Positions 16,367-26,397 are shown, numbered from the stretch's first letter. The stretch: DNA of 64,000 nt from JAPOXK01 sp965220315 (GCA_965220315.1 CBDCPP010000001.1:496001-560000), one strand, 5' to 3'. Numbers and translations: made by a program. The notes: a model not told the origin generated them from the letters alone.

Positions 16367-19300
16367 GGGGGCTCCTTGGTTTCATAGTGTAGATCGTGGA
16401 TGCGTGTGGATGCGTTGAGAGTGACGGGATTGGGGGGGCTGGACTGCATGTTTCCATCCGAGCCTGCCTGCAGCAGGGTGCGAAGCGCGACTTCCAGGGC
16501 GAGTAGCCAGTCGTCGCCGAGCGCGCGGGGCTGGAACCGGATCAGGGTGCGGCCGATTTCGACGCCGGGCAGCAGCGCGGACGACGGTAGGCTTGGCGGT
16601 TGGATACCCGCTGCGAGGCGCAGGACGAACGTATTTTCCTCACGTGCGAGGGATGTAGCGCCGAGGCTGGCGGCGAGGATGCGGATCCGGACGGCCGTAA
16701 TGAGGGTTTCAAGTGGATGGGGGATAGGGCCGAAGCGGTCGACGAGAGCGGCAGCGAGGTCGTCCGCAGCCGAGAGGTGGGCGACGGCCGCAAGCTCCTG
16801 GTAGACCGCGAGGCGTAAGTTGGTGTCCGGGATGTAGTTTTCGGGGATATGGGCGGCGATTGGGAGGTCGAGGGCGACGGTGGGTGGGCGCTTTTGCGGT
16901 GAGGGAGGCCGTCCTTCCTGTGTGGCGCGCAGCTGCTCGACGGCCTCTGCGAGCAGCTGTGTGTAGAGTTCGAAGCCGACAGCGCCGATGTGCCCGCTTT
17001 GCTCGGCGCCGAGCAGGCTGCCGGCCCCGCGGATCTCGAGGTCGCGCATGGCGATCTGAAAGCCGGAGCCGAGTTCAGTGGCTTCGAAGATGGCTTGGAG
17101 CCGCTTTTGGGCGGGCTCGGTGAGGCCGGCGTGGCGGTCGTAGAGGAGATAGGCGTAGGCCTGTGTGGCGCCGCGCCCAACGCGCCCGCGGAGCTGATAG
17201 AGCTGAGCGAGTCCGAGGCGGTGGGCCTGGTGAATGATGATGGTATTGACGTTGGGAATGTCCAGGCCCGACTCGATGATGGTGGTGCAGACGAGGATGT
17301 CGGTCGTGCCGGTGGTGAAGTCGAGCATGATGCGTTCGAGGTCGCGCTCTGGCATCTGCCCGTGGGCGACGGCTATGCGGGCCTCTGGGACGAGTTCGCG
17401 GAGCCAGCGGGCGATCGTTTCGATAGAGCGGACGCGGTTGTGCACGAAGTAAAGTTGCCCCCCGCGCTCGAGCTCGCGGATGATCGCTTCGCGCAAGGTT
17501 TGCTCGTCGGTTTCCATGACGTAGGTGGCAATGGGGAGGCGCTCCTCCGGGGGTGTTTCAATGATGGAGACGTCACGGATTCCGGCGAGGGCCATATGAA
17601 GGGTGCGGGGGATGGGGGTGGCGGAGAGGGTGAGGACATCGACCTCTCGTCGTAGCTGTTTCAGGCGCTCCTTATGGGCGACGCCGAAGCGCTGCTCTTC
17701 GTCGATGACGACGAGACCTAGCGATTTGAACTGGACATCCCGCTGGAGGAGGCGATGGGTGCCGATGAGGATATCGATACGGCCGGCGGCCAGGTCCTGG
17801 AGGATCGCGCGTTGCGCGGCGGGGGAACGGAAGCGGGAGAGGACCTCAACGCGTACGGGGAAAGGGGCGAGGCGCGCGCGGAAGGTTTCTTCGTGCTGCT
17901 GAGCGAGGATGGTAGTGGGGACCAGCATTGCGGTCTGCTGTCCGGCGGTGGCAGTCCGGAAGGCGGCACGGACGGCGATCTCGGTCTTACCGTAGCCGAC
18001 GTCACCGATGATGATGCGATCCATCGGGCGAGGGCGGGCTTGGTTATCGCGGACGGCTTGGGCGGCGGCGGCTTGATCGAGTGTTTCAATGAAGGGAAAG
18101 GAGGCTTCGAGTTCCATATGCCATGGACCGTCGGGAGGGATAGCGACCCCCGGCAGGATCTCGCGCGCGGCATAAAGTTTTAGGAGGGCTTCTGCGAGTT
18201 CGCGGACGGAGGTGCGAACCCGCTGCTTGGCGCGCGCCCACTGCTGTGTGCCGAGGCGGGTTAGGGCTGGGGACGCGTCGCTGGCACCGACGTAGCGCTG
18301 GAGACGATGAAGCTGGTCGGTAGGGACGAGGAGACGGTCATTGTCGGCGTAGGCGAGTTGCAAATACTCCCGGTGTCGGTCGCCGACCTGCTCTTGCGTT
18401 AGTCCTACGAAGCGGCCGATGCCGTGCTCAATATGCACGACAAGATCGCCCGGCTGCAGGTCTTGGAGGAAGGTAGCGTGCTTGCGGCTCCGCTTGGCGA
18501 CAGTACGGCGCTGCTTGGCGAAGCCGAAAATCTCGGCGTCGGTGAGGAGGATGAGCGGATCTTGGTCGCGCTGGAGGCGCCAGCCTTGGGGAGCGGAACC
18601 GTGCAGCACAGTGAGAGCTGTGTTGTTCGGGGTGACGCTGGCTGCGAGGTTGTGTTCGGCGAATAGTGAGACGAGGCGGGGTGCCTGCTGGGTGATGAGG
18701 ACGGTGCGCGCCTGGGATGCGCGCGGCAGTTTGAGGTCTTCGATGAGCTTACGGAGTCGGCCACCGTAAGCCTCAGCTGGATGGAAGGGGAGGCGGGTGA
18801 CGTTGATATTGTGTGCGTCGCTGGCGAAGCGGGCGAGGTTGATGCAGCGGTGGGTGTCGGCGGGAGTACTGACGACCGAGAAGGAGACGTGGGGGAGAGG
18901 GAGGCGCGCAGGGATCTGGCCGCGCGTCTCGAAATCGTCGCGGACGCGCTTGTCTTCGTGAACGATGCCGTCAAGTAAAGCGCGGGATTCGTCTGGCTCG
19001 TCCCAGATCACGAGTGTTTCCGGCGGCAGATGGTCCCAAAGGAGACCGCGCGCGATGAAGGGCGTCCAGAAGCCAAGTTGCGAGGGCAGAGAGACACGAG
19101 TTATTTGCGCTAGGTCGGCGGCGAAGGCAGTAGCGGCTTCAGTGTGGAGACCTTCCAGATCGAGTGAAGAAGCCAGTGCGATAGTGTCCTCACCTGCTTC
19201 AGCCTCGGTCGCGACGCCGAGCGGGATTTCCTGCAGGGTTGCGATGGAACGCTGCGTGGCGGGGTCAAAGCGGCGCAGGCTTGCGACTTCGTCGCCGAGG

Positions 19301-19977
19301 AGTTCGATGCGGAGGGGGGCGTCGTCGGTGGCAGGGAAGACATCGACGATGCCGCCGCGGCGGGCAAAAGTGCCAGGTTCGTCGACCACGGTGACAGATC
19401 GGTAGCCGCCACTGTCGAGAGCAGCGAGGAAAGGGTCGAGGGGAAGTCGCCCTCCCACCTGTAGCCGAGGGAGGCTGAGGCTGGCGTTCGCATTGGCGCC
19501 CGCAGTCGCGGCGCGCGTGCGCTGGGCCAAGGCTTGTACGTCCGTGACGACGAGAGGGCAGTCGTCGCTGGCTGCGAGTGCGGCGAGGACGCGCAGGCGG
19601 GCACGACTGGCGGCACTTTCGCGTGAGGTGCGCTCGTAGGGGAGCGACTCGCGGGGCGGGAAGAGCAGGCGAGCGTCGCCCTGACGGGGTGGCAGCCAGG
19701 CGCGGAGGTCTTCTAGGTAGCCTTGCGCGAGCGTGGGTCTGGGAGTGATCAGGAGGATCGGTCCGTCGTACAGGCGCCGCATGGCAGCGACCACGGCGGC
19801 TTTAGCGCCGTCGGGCAGGCCGAGGGTGTGAGGCGATGCAGGGGTCTGCGTTGGCGCGCCACCGATCGCTTCACGCATAGCCGCTTCGATATCGGGAAGC
19901 AAGGCCGATAAGAGGCCTGCTGATTTGATGCTGGCCGAGTCAGGGCTGGCGCTCACCTGTGCTGCTGTCCTCGCCAA
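16363..19977 (-). CDS. mfd: Transcription-repair coupling factor
   Basis: 1204 residues, normal for Mfd, which displaces RNA polymerase stalled at lesions and recruits UvrA. In order: a UvrB-like N-terminal region (FPPRESLPYE, GGIVDVFP), the RNA-polymerase-interaction domain (LQPGDLVVHIEHGIGRFVGL), Walker A in IIGDVGYGKTEIAVRAAF, the DEEQRFGV box II, LSATPIPRTLHMAL, QLRGRVGRG and the C-terminal TRCF domain (HIPENYIPDTNLRLAVYQEL). Its stop overlaps the small membrane-protein gene. Confidence 0.97.
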   Translation of the reverse strand: MARTAAQVSASPDSASIKSAGLLSALLPDIEAAMREAIGGAPTQTPASPHTLGLPDGAKAAVVAAMRRLYDGPILLITPRPTLAQGYLEDLRAWLPPRQGDARLLFPPRESLPYERTSRESAASRARLRVLAALAASDDCPLVVTDVQALAQRTRAATAGANANASLSLPRLQVGGRLPLDPFLAALDSGGYRSVTVVDEPGTFARRGGIVDVFPATDDAPLRIELLGDEVASLRRFDPATQRSIATLQEIPLGVATEAEAGEDTIALASSLDLEGLHTEAATAFAADLAQITRVSLPSQLGFWTPFIARGLLWDHLPPETLVIWDEPDESRALLDGIVHEDKRVRDDFETRGQIPARLPLPHVSFSVVSTPADTHRCINLARFASDAHNINVTRLPFHPAEAYGGRLRKLIEDLKLPRASQARTVLITQQAPRLVSLFAEHNLAASVTPNNTALTVLHGSAPQGWRLQRDQDPLILLTDAEIFGFAKQRRTVAKRSRKHATFLQDLQPGDLVVHIEHGIGRFVGLTQEQVGDRHREYLQLAYADNDRLLVPTDQLHRLQRYVGASDASPALTRLGTQQWARAKQRVRTSVRELAEALLKLYAAREILPGVAIPPDGPWHMELEASFPFIETLDQAAAAQAVRDNQARPRPMDRIIIGDVGYGKTEIAVRAAFRTATAGQQTAMLVPTTILAQQHEETFRARLAPFPVRVEVLSRFRSPAAQRAILQDLAAGRIDILIGTHRLLQRDVQFKSLGLVVIDEEQRFGVAHKERLKQLRREVDVLTLSATPIPRTLHMALAGIRDVSIIETPPEERLPIATYVMETDEQTLREAIIRELERGGQLYFVHNRVRSIETIARWLRELVPEARIAVAHGQMPERDLERIMLDFTTGTTDILVCTTIIESGLDIPNVNTIIIHQAHRLGLAQLYQLRGRVGRGATQAYAYLLYDRHAGLTEPAQKRLQAIFEATELGSGFQIAMRDLEIRGAGSLLGAEQSGHIGAVGFELYTQLLAEAVEQLRATQEGRPPSPQKRPPTVALDLPIAAHIPENYIPDTNLRLAVYQELAAVAHLSAADDLAAALVDRFGPIPHPLETLITAVRIRILAASLGATSLAREENTFVLRLAAGIQPPSLPSSALLPGVEIGRTLIRFQPRALGDDWLLALEVALRTLLQAGSDGNMQSSPPNPVTLNASTRIHDLHYETKEPP

Positions 19978-20109
19978 CGTTTAGTGGAGACCGGCCGCGC
20001 GGTCCCGCCCCTCAGCTGTAGCGCGTGACAGGTTGAGTGTAGGCTGCTTGAAATATGGTGGCCTTCAGCGTCTCTTGCCGTGTGCGGCGAAGGAAGGGGA
20101 TTCTCCGGC

Positions 20110-20760
20110 TTAGCAGTCCGCAGCGGCGTTGAAGTGGTTCATGGCGGTCTCGACGCCGTCGCGCAGGATGGCGATTACCGCTTCAGCGGCTTTCGCTTCG
20201 GCCTGCGCAAACGTGGCGGCTTGGTCCGGGCTAGGGTCGGCGAGGACGTAGTCGCTAACGGCCTGGGGATCCCAGGAAGGCTGGCCGTGGACGAGTGGGC
20301 GTCCGATGCCGATGCGAATACGAGGGAACTCCAGCGAGCCGATCACGTGGGCGATCGAGCGCATGCCTTTCTGGCCTCCATCGCCGCCGCCGGGACGGAT
20401 ACGGACACGGCCGTTGGGCAAGTCAACTTCGTCGTAGATGAGGATCAAGGCGCTGGGATTGGCGCGGTGACGAGTGAGTAGGGCCTGGACCGCGCGGCCG
20501 CTCTCGTTCATATAGGTGCGTGGCTGGGCGAGGACGACCGGGCCGTAGGGTGTTTGGCCTTGTCCACTCCAGGAGAGTTTGGCCTTCTCTTCCAAAGGGA
20601 GGTGCAGACGCTCCGCCAGGCGCTCAACGACGCGGGCGCCCGCGTTGTGGCGGTGCGTGGCGTAGGCAGCACCGGGATTGCCGAGACCCACGACGATGCG
20701 GGCATCAGGCAACGCTGGGGAGCGGACGCGCAGCAGACGGGCGAGGCGGCGCCTGGGCAT
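20110..20760 (-). CDS. pth: Peptidyl-tRNA hydrolase
   Basis: 216 residues, about 20 longer than usual at the N-terminus (RRRLARLLRVRS before IVVGLGNPG); no good Shine-Dalgarno distinguishes a later start. Catalytic residues are present: Asn of VGLGNPG, His of THRHNAG and Asp of LIYDEVDLPNG. KGMRSI and RIRIGIGRP are also conserved. It frees tRNA from peptidyl-tRNA released by stalled ribosomes. It lies directly upstream of mfd on the same strand, about 130 bp apart, an arrangement common in many bacteria. Confidence 0.95.
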   Translation of the reverse strand: MPRRRLARLLRVRSPALPDARIVVGLGNPGAAYATHRHNAGARVVERLAERLHLPLEEKAKLSWSGQGQTPYGPVVLAQPRTYMNESGRAVQALLTRHRANPSALILIYDEVDLPNGRVRIRPGGGDGGQKGMRSIAHVIGSLEFPRIRIGIGRPLVHGQPSWDPQAVSDYVLADPSPDQAATFAQAEAKAAEAVIAILRDGVETAMNHFNAAADC

Positions 20761-20810
20761 GTTGGGAGACTAGGCCGAGGGGTGGGTTCGCGGCTAGCGG
20801 CACCTGCTGC

Positions 20811-22004
20811 TTAGACCGTGCTGTGGGCGGCGGGCGCACCCGCGCGCAACTCCGCCACGATGCGAGCCAGTTCGGTGAAGATGCGGTCAACATCGGTCGC
20901 CGTGTTGTTGAGGCCGAAGGAACAGCGCAGACTGCCGGCGGCCTGATCTTGGTCGATACCCATGGCGAGCAGGACATGGCTTGGTTCCCAAGAGGCGGTG
21001 GTGCATGCGCTGCCGCTAGAAGCATCGATGCCGGCGCTGTCGAGCGCTTCGAGCAGCGCTTGGCCATCAATGCCGGCGAAGCGGATGTTGGCATTGTTCG
21101 GGAGGCGATCGAAGACAGGGCCGTTGCGCACGGTGCCAGGGATCTCATCTAGGGCGCGTCGGAGCAGGCGATCGCGTAGGGCGGAGGTATGACGCACGAA
21201 GTCCGCACGTTCGTTCTCCGCGATGCTGAGGGCAGCGCCCAGGCCCACGATGCCCGCGACGTTCTCCGTGCCAGCGCGGCGGTTGCGCTCCTGCCCGCCG
21301 CCGATTTGTTGAGGGAGGAAGGGAGTGCCGCGCCGTAGGTAGAGGAGGCCGACGCCCTTGGGCCCGCCGAACTTGTGCGCGGAGAGACTGAGTAAGTCAA
21401 TATCCAGGGTCTGGACGTCAAGTGGGAGTTGGCCGGGTGCTTGGACGGCGTCGGTGTGGAAAGGGATGCGGCGGTTCAGCGCAGCGCCTCGCTGGCGTAC
21501 GGCTTGGGCGATCTTGGCGACGGGCTGGAGGGCGCCCACTTCGTTATTGGCGAGCATGACGTTGACAAGAGCGGTGTCCGGGTCCATGGCGCGGACGACG
21601 GCGCCGGGGCTGACCATGCCTTCGGCGTCGACGGGAACATGGACGATCTCGAAGCCAAAGCGCTCGAGGTAGTCGCAGGTATGCAAAGCGGCGTGATGCT
21701 CGATGGGAGTGGTGACGATGCGGTGCCCCGCCCCGGCCAGGCGCTGCGCGAAGGCGACGCCTTTGAGCGCGGTGTTGATGGACTCCGAGCCGCCGCTGGT
21801 GAAGATCAGCTCGCCGGGTCGGGCGTTGAGTACGGCGGCTGCGGCCGCGCGAGCGCCATCAATGGCGGTTGCGGCCGCACGTCCGAGCGCGTGGAGACTA
21901 CTGGGGTTACCGAAGCACTCGGTGGCAAAGGGCGCCATGGCTGCAGCAACTTGCGGGCGTACGGCAGTGGTCGCTGCGTGGTCGACGTAGATGCGGCTCC
22001 TCAT
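20811..22004 (-). CDS. Cysteine desulfurase, copy 1
   Basis: 397 residues from ATG 22004 (AGGCGAG upstream). PLP enzyme of the NifS/IscS family: IYVDHAATTAVRP start, FTSGGSESIN, IEHHA, HTDAVQ, SAHKFGGPKG (PLP lysine) and SGSACTTASWEPSHVL with the catalytic Cys. It takes sulfur from cysteine for Fe-S clusters or thio-modified tRNA. A second desulfurase lies at 41171-42340 beside Fe-S subunits, so this one may serve tRNA thiolation (inference). If the selenoprotein at 59.2 kb is real, selenium supply is another conceivable job, but nothing here shows it. Confidence 0.93.
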   Translation of the reverse strand: MRSRIYVDHAATTAVRPQVAAAMAPFATECFGNPSSLHALGRAAATAIDGARAAAAAVLNARPGELIFTSGGSESINTALKGVAFAQRLAGAGHRIVTTPIEHHAALHTCDYLERFGFEIVHVPVDAEGMVSPGAVVRAMDPDTALVNVMLANNEVGALQPVAKIAQAVRQRGAALNRRIPFHTDAVQAPGQLPLDVQTLDIDLLSLSAHKFGGPKGVGLLYLRRGTPFLPQQIGGGQERNRRAGTENVAGIVGLGAALSIAENERADFVRHTSALRDRLLRRALDEIPGTVRNGPVFDRLPNNANIRFAGIDGQALLEALDSAGIDASSGSACTTASWEPSHVLLAMGIDQDQAAGSLRCSFGLNNTATDVDRIFTELARIVAELRAGAPAAHSTV

Positions 22005-22098
22005 ACGGCTCGCCTCTTCGCACGCTCGAAGTCGCCGAGAAGCTTCGTTTCGGGTTCCACATTCGGTACGCGAGATGGCGCGTGGCGGTGGTAGATAC

Positions 22099-23574
22099 TC
22101 AAGGCGCGGCTCGCGCTGCATGGAAGGTGATCGCCTTAGCGAGGGCTGTAGCGGCGCGAGCAAAGATGGGATACGTAGCGACACTACGCTGTTGGAGGGC
22201 ATCGCGCACTTCAGCGGCCTTCGCCTCGACATGTCCGGGGTAGATGATTACGACGAAGGCTTTCGTGCTCTCTCGATTGAAGGCTGCCACCGTGTCCAAG
22301 AGTTCTTCGAGCAGAGTAGGGTCCTTGGCCCACCGGCCGTGCAGGATGTAGGCAGAAACCTCAAAAGCGATGGCGTCGATCTTGGGGTCCTCGTGGAGGA
22401 TGTCGAGAACGCGGCGCACAGCGGTGGCGTCGTAGAGAACGGTGTTGACGAGGTCGAGGGGGTTCTCGGCCGAGCCGCCGATGACGTTGACGAACTCACG
22501 AAGGCGGGCGGTGGAGGCATCGCTGAGGAGGGGGATTTCGAATCCGGCCTTGGCGAAGTCGTCGGCAATGACGACCGACTGCCCACCGGTCATAGCAGCG
22601 AGGGCGACGCTGCGGCCGGTCGTAGGGCGCAAGCGGCGCAGCGCCTTCACGACATCGAGCATTTCGTCCAAGCTATCGACTGAGATGGCGCCGGCCTGTT
22701 TGACGAGGGCGTTCCAGACACGGCTGTTGGTCGTGAGGGAGGCGGTGTGGGAGAGGGTGGCGCGTTTCCCGACTTCTGTTTGACCGCCCTTCCATACGAC
22801 GACGGGCTTGCGCTGCGCGACATCCCGGAGGGCATGGGCGAAACGGGGGCCGTCGTGGACGCCCTCAATGTACATGCCGATGACCTTGGTGGTGTCATCG
22901 GCGGCGAAATAGTCGAGGTAATCGGCGGCTTCCAAGATGGCGCCGTTGCCGAACGAGACGAGCGTGCTGCAGTACAGCCCGTGAATGGCTGCCCCCAAGC
23001 TGAAATTCAGACCGTGGGTGCCGCTCTGGGAGATGAAGGCGATGTCCCCGCCGGAGTGGACGGGCTGGTCGGTGCTGAAGCGAACACCGAGACGGGGGAT
23101 GTGGAGGCCCATGCAGTTGGGACCGATGAGAGGGAGGCGGGCGTTACGGGCGAGCTGGATGAGTTCTTGCTCGAGCTGTTTGCCCTGCTCGTCACCGTGC
23201 TCGCTGAAGCCCGAGGTGAAGAGAGCGATTCCACCAGCACCGACGGCGATGCAGTCGCGGATGATGTGGGGGGCAACCACACGAGGTGCGGCGCAAACGA
23301 CGAAGTCGATGGGCTCGGGGATGTCCGCTAAGGCGGGGAAATTCTTGACACCGAGTTTTTCGATTCCAGGGATCTCACGTTCATCGACCTGGACAGAGTA
23401 GAGGGAGCCGGTGAAAGGCTTGAGACTCTTGAGCCAGCTGTAGTTTCGAACCTGCTTGTCGCCGACAACCGCGATGCAGCGTGGGTTGAACACGCGCGCT
23501 AAGCGCTGTCGTAGCTCGGTTTGGACGGTGTCGTGCGTTGCGTTGGCCTCGCTTGCGGTTGTCACTGAGGGCAC
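22099..23574 (-). CDS. ADP-forming acyl/acetyl-CoA synthetase, alpha-type subunit
   Basis: 491 residues; GTG start at 23574, overlapping the end of the beta gene by 13 bases. RVFNPRCIAVVGDKQVRNYSW is the CoA-binding N-terminal domain; LPLIGPNCMGL, FISQSGTHGLNFSLG and GKRATLSHTASLTTN follow, the last carrying the His that becomes phosphorylated. With the ATP-grasp partner it interconverts acyl-CoA, ADP and phosphate with acid, CoA and ATP, so it could harvest energy from the acyl-CoA made by the catabolic genes. Confidence 0.88.
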   Translation of the reverse strand: MPSVTTASEANATHDTVQTELRQRLARVFNPRCIAVVGDKQVRNYSWLKSLKPFTGSLYSVQVDEREIPGIEKLGVKNFPALADIPEPIDFVVCAAPRVVAPHIIRDCIAVGAGGIALFTSGFSEHGDEQGKQLEQELIQLARNARLPLIGPNCMGLHIPRLGVRFSTDQPVHSGGDIAFISQSGTHGLNFSLGAAIHGLYCSTLVSFGNGAILEAADYLDYFAADDTTKVIGMYIEGVHDGPRFAHALRDVAQRKPVVVWKGGQTEVGKRATLSHTASLTTNSRVWNALVKQAGAISVDSLDEMLDVVKALRRLRPTTGRSVALAAMTGGQSVVIADDFAKAGFEIPLLSDASTARLREFVNVIGGSAENPLDLVNTVLYDATAVRRVLDILHEDPKIDAIAFEVSAYILHGRWAKDPTLLEELLDTVAAFNRESTKAFVVIIYPGHVEAKAAEVRDALQQRSVATYPIFARAATALAKAITFHAARAAP

Positions 23575-24260
23575 TCGTTTTCGACCAGCACGATACGGGC
23601 GTCGACCGCGAGCGCGCCGTCGGGGCAGGCGATGACAGGGTTAAGGTCGAGTTCGGCGATATCGGGATTCGCGTCGGCGAAGCGGGAGACGGCGAGGAGG
23701 ATCGTCTCAATGGCGGCGAGGTCTGCGGGAGGGGTACCTCGGTAGCCCTGGAGCAGAGGGAAGCCTTTGATCTCGCGAACCATCGCGGCGGCATCGGACG
23801 GGGTAAGGGGGACGAGGCGGAGCGCGATGTCTTCCAGGACTTCGACCAAGATGCCCCCCAATCCGACCATCACGATGGGTCCGAATTGGGGATCGCGCGC
23901 GAGTCCGACCATGAGTTCGACGCCTGGGGCGGCCATCGGTTGGACGGAGACGCCGTCGAATGGGGCCAAATGGCTGGTGGCGGCGCGGATCTCGTCATAG
24001 GCAGTGCGGACCGCTGCCGCGTCTTGGAGGTTGAGATGAACGCCGCCGTGATCGCTTTTGTGGGAGATGGTCGTGGCGACTACTTTGAGTGCGACGGGGA
24101 AACCGAGGGCAGCGGCGATCTCTGCGGCGTGGCTTGGGCTCGTGGCAAGCTTGGTAGGAATGACGGGGAGACCAGCGGCTGCGAGGATCTGCTTGGATTC
24201 GACCTCGTTGAGCACGGTGCGGCCCTCCGCGCGCGCTTGATCTAGAAGGGCCTCACTCAT
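23562..24260 (-). CDS. ADP-forming acyl-CoA synthetase, beta-type (ATP-grasp) subunit
   Basis: 232 residues from ATG 24260, six bases after GGAG (ATG 24263 is an alternative). EVESKQILAAAGLPV is the typical opening; FPVALKVVATTISHKSDHGG holds the ATP-grasp lysine and the substrate His region, and EVLEDIALRLVPL and AELDLNPVIA are also conserved. It overlaps the alpha gene and is upstream of it, so both come from one message. Confidence 0.88.
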   Translation of the reverse strand: MSEALLDQARAEGRTVLNEVESKQILAAAGLPVIPTKLATSPSHAAEIAAALGFPVALKVVATTISHKSDHGGVHLNLQDAAAVRTAYDEIRAATSHLAPFDGVSVQPMAAPGVELMVGLARDPQFGPIVMVGLGGILVEVLEDIALRLVPLTPSDAAAMVREIKGFPLLQGYRGTPPADLAAIETILLAVSRFADANPDIAELDLNPVIACPDGALAVDARIVLVENECPQ

Positions 24261-24421
24261 CATTTTCTCCGGTGACGCGGCATGTGGTTGCAATCCAGTG
24301 CGCGTTGAGGCTAGCCGAGCGTGCGTAGAGTGGTCGATTAAGTAGGATCCCAGGAAGAGGCTGTGAATTTACTAATTATCTCATTGCCGGTATTATTACA
24401 TATACAGATGAGCGAATAGAG

Positions 24422-24649
24422 ATGGAAGCGGTCGTGGGCGAGGCGCCGTTTGAGAATTACCTGGACCTAGTTGAAGCTGCGCGGGAGCTGTCAGTTCATC
24501 CGCAGAGTTTGCGACGCCTGATCAAGCAGAAGAAGGTGCCGGCGACCTTGTTCGCAGGGAAGTATTTGATCGAGCGAGATAAGCTCGAGATGTTCAAAGC
24601 GAACTACGATCCACGGCCCGGCCGCAAGCCACTGTGGCGGCTGTTGTAG
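24422..24649 (+). CDS. Small excisionase/MerR-like helix-turn-helix protein
   Basis: 75 residues from ATG 24422. DLVEAARELSVHPQSLRRLI is a helix-turn-helix of the excisionase (HTH_17) type, and KVPATLFAGKYLIERDKLEMF supplies the usual beta wing. Such proteins are phage excisionases or small regulators. The 60 bases in front are strongly AT-rich (TTTACTAATTATCTCATTG), unlike the rest of the window, and may be its promoter or recent DNA. No integrase accompanies it, so a chromosomal regulator is more likely. Confidence 0.65.
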   Translation: MEAVVGEAPFENYLDLVEAARELSVHPQSLRRLIKQKKVPATLFAGKYLIERDKLEMFKANYDPRPGRKPLWRLL

Positions 24650-24675
24650 GCGTACTGCTTCCTCAACCACTCACA

Positions 24676-25320
24676 CTATTCGTTGGTCTGCTGGATATAG
24701 GCCATACAGCGGGCGTACTGCGCCTCGGTGATGCGGTTGGATGATTCGAGGTAGTTGAGCAGCATTTCAAGAGTGAGCAGGGCATGAAGCTGAATGCCAA
24801 CGCCTTTCAGACGCTGGTGGCCTCCAGCTTGACGGTCGAGGAGGGCGACGGCGTCATGGACCATGATGCCGGCAGAGCGGAGGGTATCGGCGGCGGCGAG
24901 CACACTAGTGCCGCCGGTGATGAGATCGTCCACGATGAGCGCGGTTTGGCCGGGGAAATATGATCCCTCGATTTCTTCGTGGCGATCCGTGCCGGCGTGT
25001 GGATGGGGATAGATGAGAGGGAGGTCGGCGACGAGGGAGTAGGCGGTCGCGATGTGGAGGCCGCCGATAGGAACGCCGGCGACGAGTTCGAATGGGGCCA
25101 TGGCGGGACGCAGCATGCCGCTGAGGGTGCGAGTGTGCTCGCGGATGAGCTGACCGACTGCGCGTAGGGCACGCGGGTTACTCACGATGCGTCGGACGTT
25201 GACCCAGATCGGGGAGTCGGTGGTGGAACCGACGTTGAAATTCCCAAACTCGATAGCGCCCGAATCCCAAAGGATGCGGGCGAGCCACAGGTTGCCGGGG
25301 TCTGTGCTACTGGCGCGCAT
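24676..25320 (-). CDS. pyrE: Orotate phosphoribosyltransferase
   Basis: 214 residues from ATG 25320. ALIVDDLITGGTSVLAAAD is the PRPP-binding motif, and FELVAGVPIGGLHIATAYSL and FNVGSTTDSPIWVNVR fit PyrE. It joins orotate with PRPP to give OMP in pyrimidine synthesis. It lies alone, between an unrelated small HTH gene and a dehydrogenase. A related phosphoribosyltransferase cannot be excluded but PyrE fits best. Confidence 0.85.
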   Translation of the reverse strand: MRASSTDPGNLWLARILWDSGAIEFGNFNVGSTTDSPIWVNVRRIVSNPRALRAVGQLIREHTRTLSGMLRPAMAPFELVAGVPIGGLHIATAYSLVADLPLIYPHPHAGTDRHEEIEGSYFPGQTALIVDDLITGGTSVLAAADTLRSAGIMVHDAVALLDRQAGGHQRLKGVGIQLHALLTLEMLLNYLESSNRITEAQYARCMAYIQQTNE

Positions 25321-25402
25321 CTACTGCCGACGGGCTCATCGACGGAGTCGCGAGCTCGGTGTTTGGTGCTGGCTGCATCCTAGGTGGAGGGTGAAAACAG
25401 CG

Positions 25403-26380
25403 TCAACGCGTGCGCAACTCTGGGGGTGGGACTTGGTGAGGCAGAGGCTTGCCCCGAAGGCCTGCGAGGAGGTTGTCGATGGCGAGATCGGCCATTTTCG
25501 TGCGAGTGGCGAGGCTGGCAGAGCCGATGTGTGGAAGGACGATCACATTTGACATGGCGAGGAGGGGGTTATCGGACTCAATGGGCTCGGTTGTCGTGAC
25601 GTCCAGGGCTGCGCCGGCGATCCGACGGTTACGCAAGGCTTCGATCAAGGCTGCTTCGTCAACGAGGAGGCCGCGGGCGGTGTTGATCAGGATGGCGTGT
25701 GAGGGCATGCACGCGAGGGCGTCTGCGTTTATGAGGTGGTGGGTTTCTGCTGTGAGGGCACAGTGCACGCTGACGAAGTCAGATTGTGCGAGGAGAGCGG
25801 GCAGGTCCCGATAGCTGGCCCCGAGGTGCTGTGCCGCTTGGGGCTTCTGTCGGCGCGACCAGTAGAGCGTGCGCATACCGAAGCCGGTGGCGCGGTTGGC
25901 GACGGCTTGGCCGATGGCTCCAAAGCCGACGATGCCGAGGGTGGCACCGTGGATGTCAGCGCCGGCCATCGTGGTGGGTGACCAAGTGCGCCACTGTCCG
26001 AGGCGTACATAAGAGACTGCCTCGACGATCCGCCGGGCGGTGGCGAGGAGTAGGGCGAATGCAAGGTCGGCGGTGGTTTCGGTGAGGACGCCGGGGGTGT
26101 GCCCAACGGGAATCCCGCGCGCGGCACAGGCGGCGACATCGATATTGTCGACACCAACGGCTACCTGCGAGACGACCTTGAGCTGAGGGCCAGCGTGTTC
26201 CAAGAGCTCCGAATCGACGCGGTCCGTGATGAGACAGAGAAGGCCAGCAGTGTTTGCGGTGTGTTCCAGCATGGCGCTGCGAGGTGGAGGGGACTCTTCC
26301 GGCCAGAGGTCGACGTGGAGGCCGGACTCGCGGCGGAGGCGGTCGAGGCCGGGAAGGTCCCGTGTGACGAAGACTCGCAT
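25403..26380 (-). CDS. D-2-hydroxyacid dehydrogenase (glyoxylate/hydroxypyruvate reductase-like)
   Basis: 325 residues. LGIVGFGAIGQAVANRATGF with the following YWSRR is the NAD(P)-binding motif, and the Arg after the fold suggests NADPH. Catalytic residues are Arg in LINTARGLLVDEAAL, Glu in DVTTTEPIE and His in VIVLPHIGSAS. VGVDNIDVAACAARGIPVGHTP is typical of glyoxylate reductases. The start at 26380 (ATG) is acceptable and the length is typical. Confidence 0.88.
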   Translation of the reverse strand: MRVFVTRDLPGLDRLRRESGLHVDLWPEESPPPRSAMLEHTANTAGLLCLITDRVDSELLEHAGPQLKVVSQVAVGVDNIDVAACAARGIPVGHTPGVLTETTADLAFALLLATARRIVEAVSYVRLGQWRTWSPTTMAGADIHGATLGIVGFGAIGQAVANRATGFGMRTLYWSRRQKPQAAQHLGASYRDLPALLAQSDFVSVHCALTAETHHLINADALACMPSHAILINTARGLLVDEAALIEALRNRRIAGAALDVTTTEPIESDNPLLAMSNVIVLPHIGSASLATRTKMADLAIDNLLAGLRGKPLPHQVPPPELRTR

Positions 26381-26397
26381 GGCCGCAGCTAAGCGGG

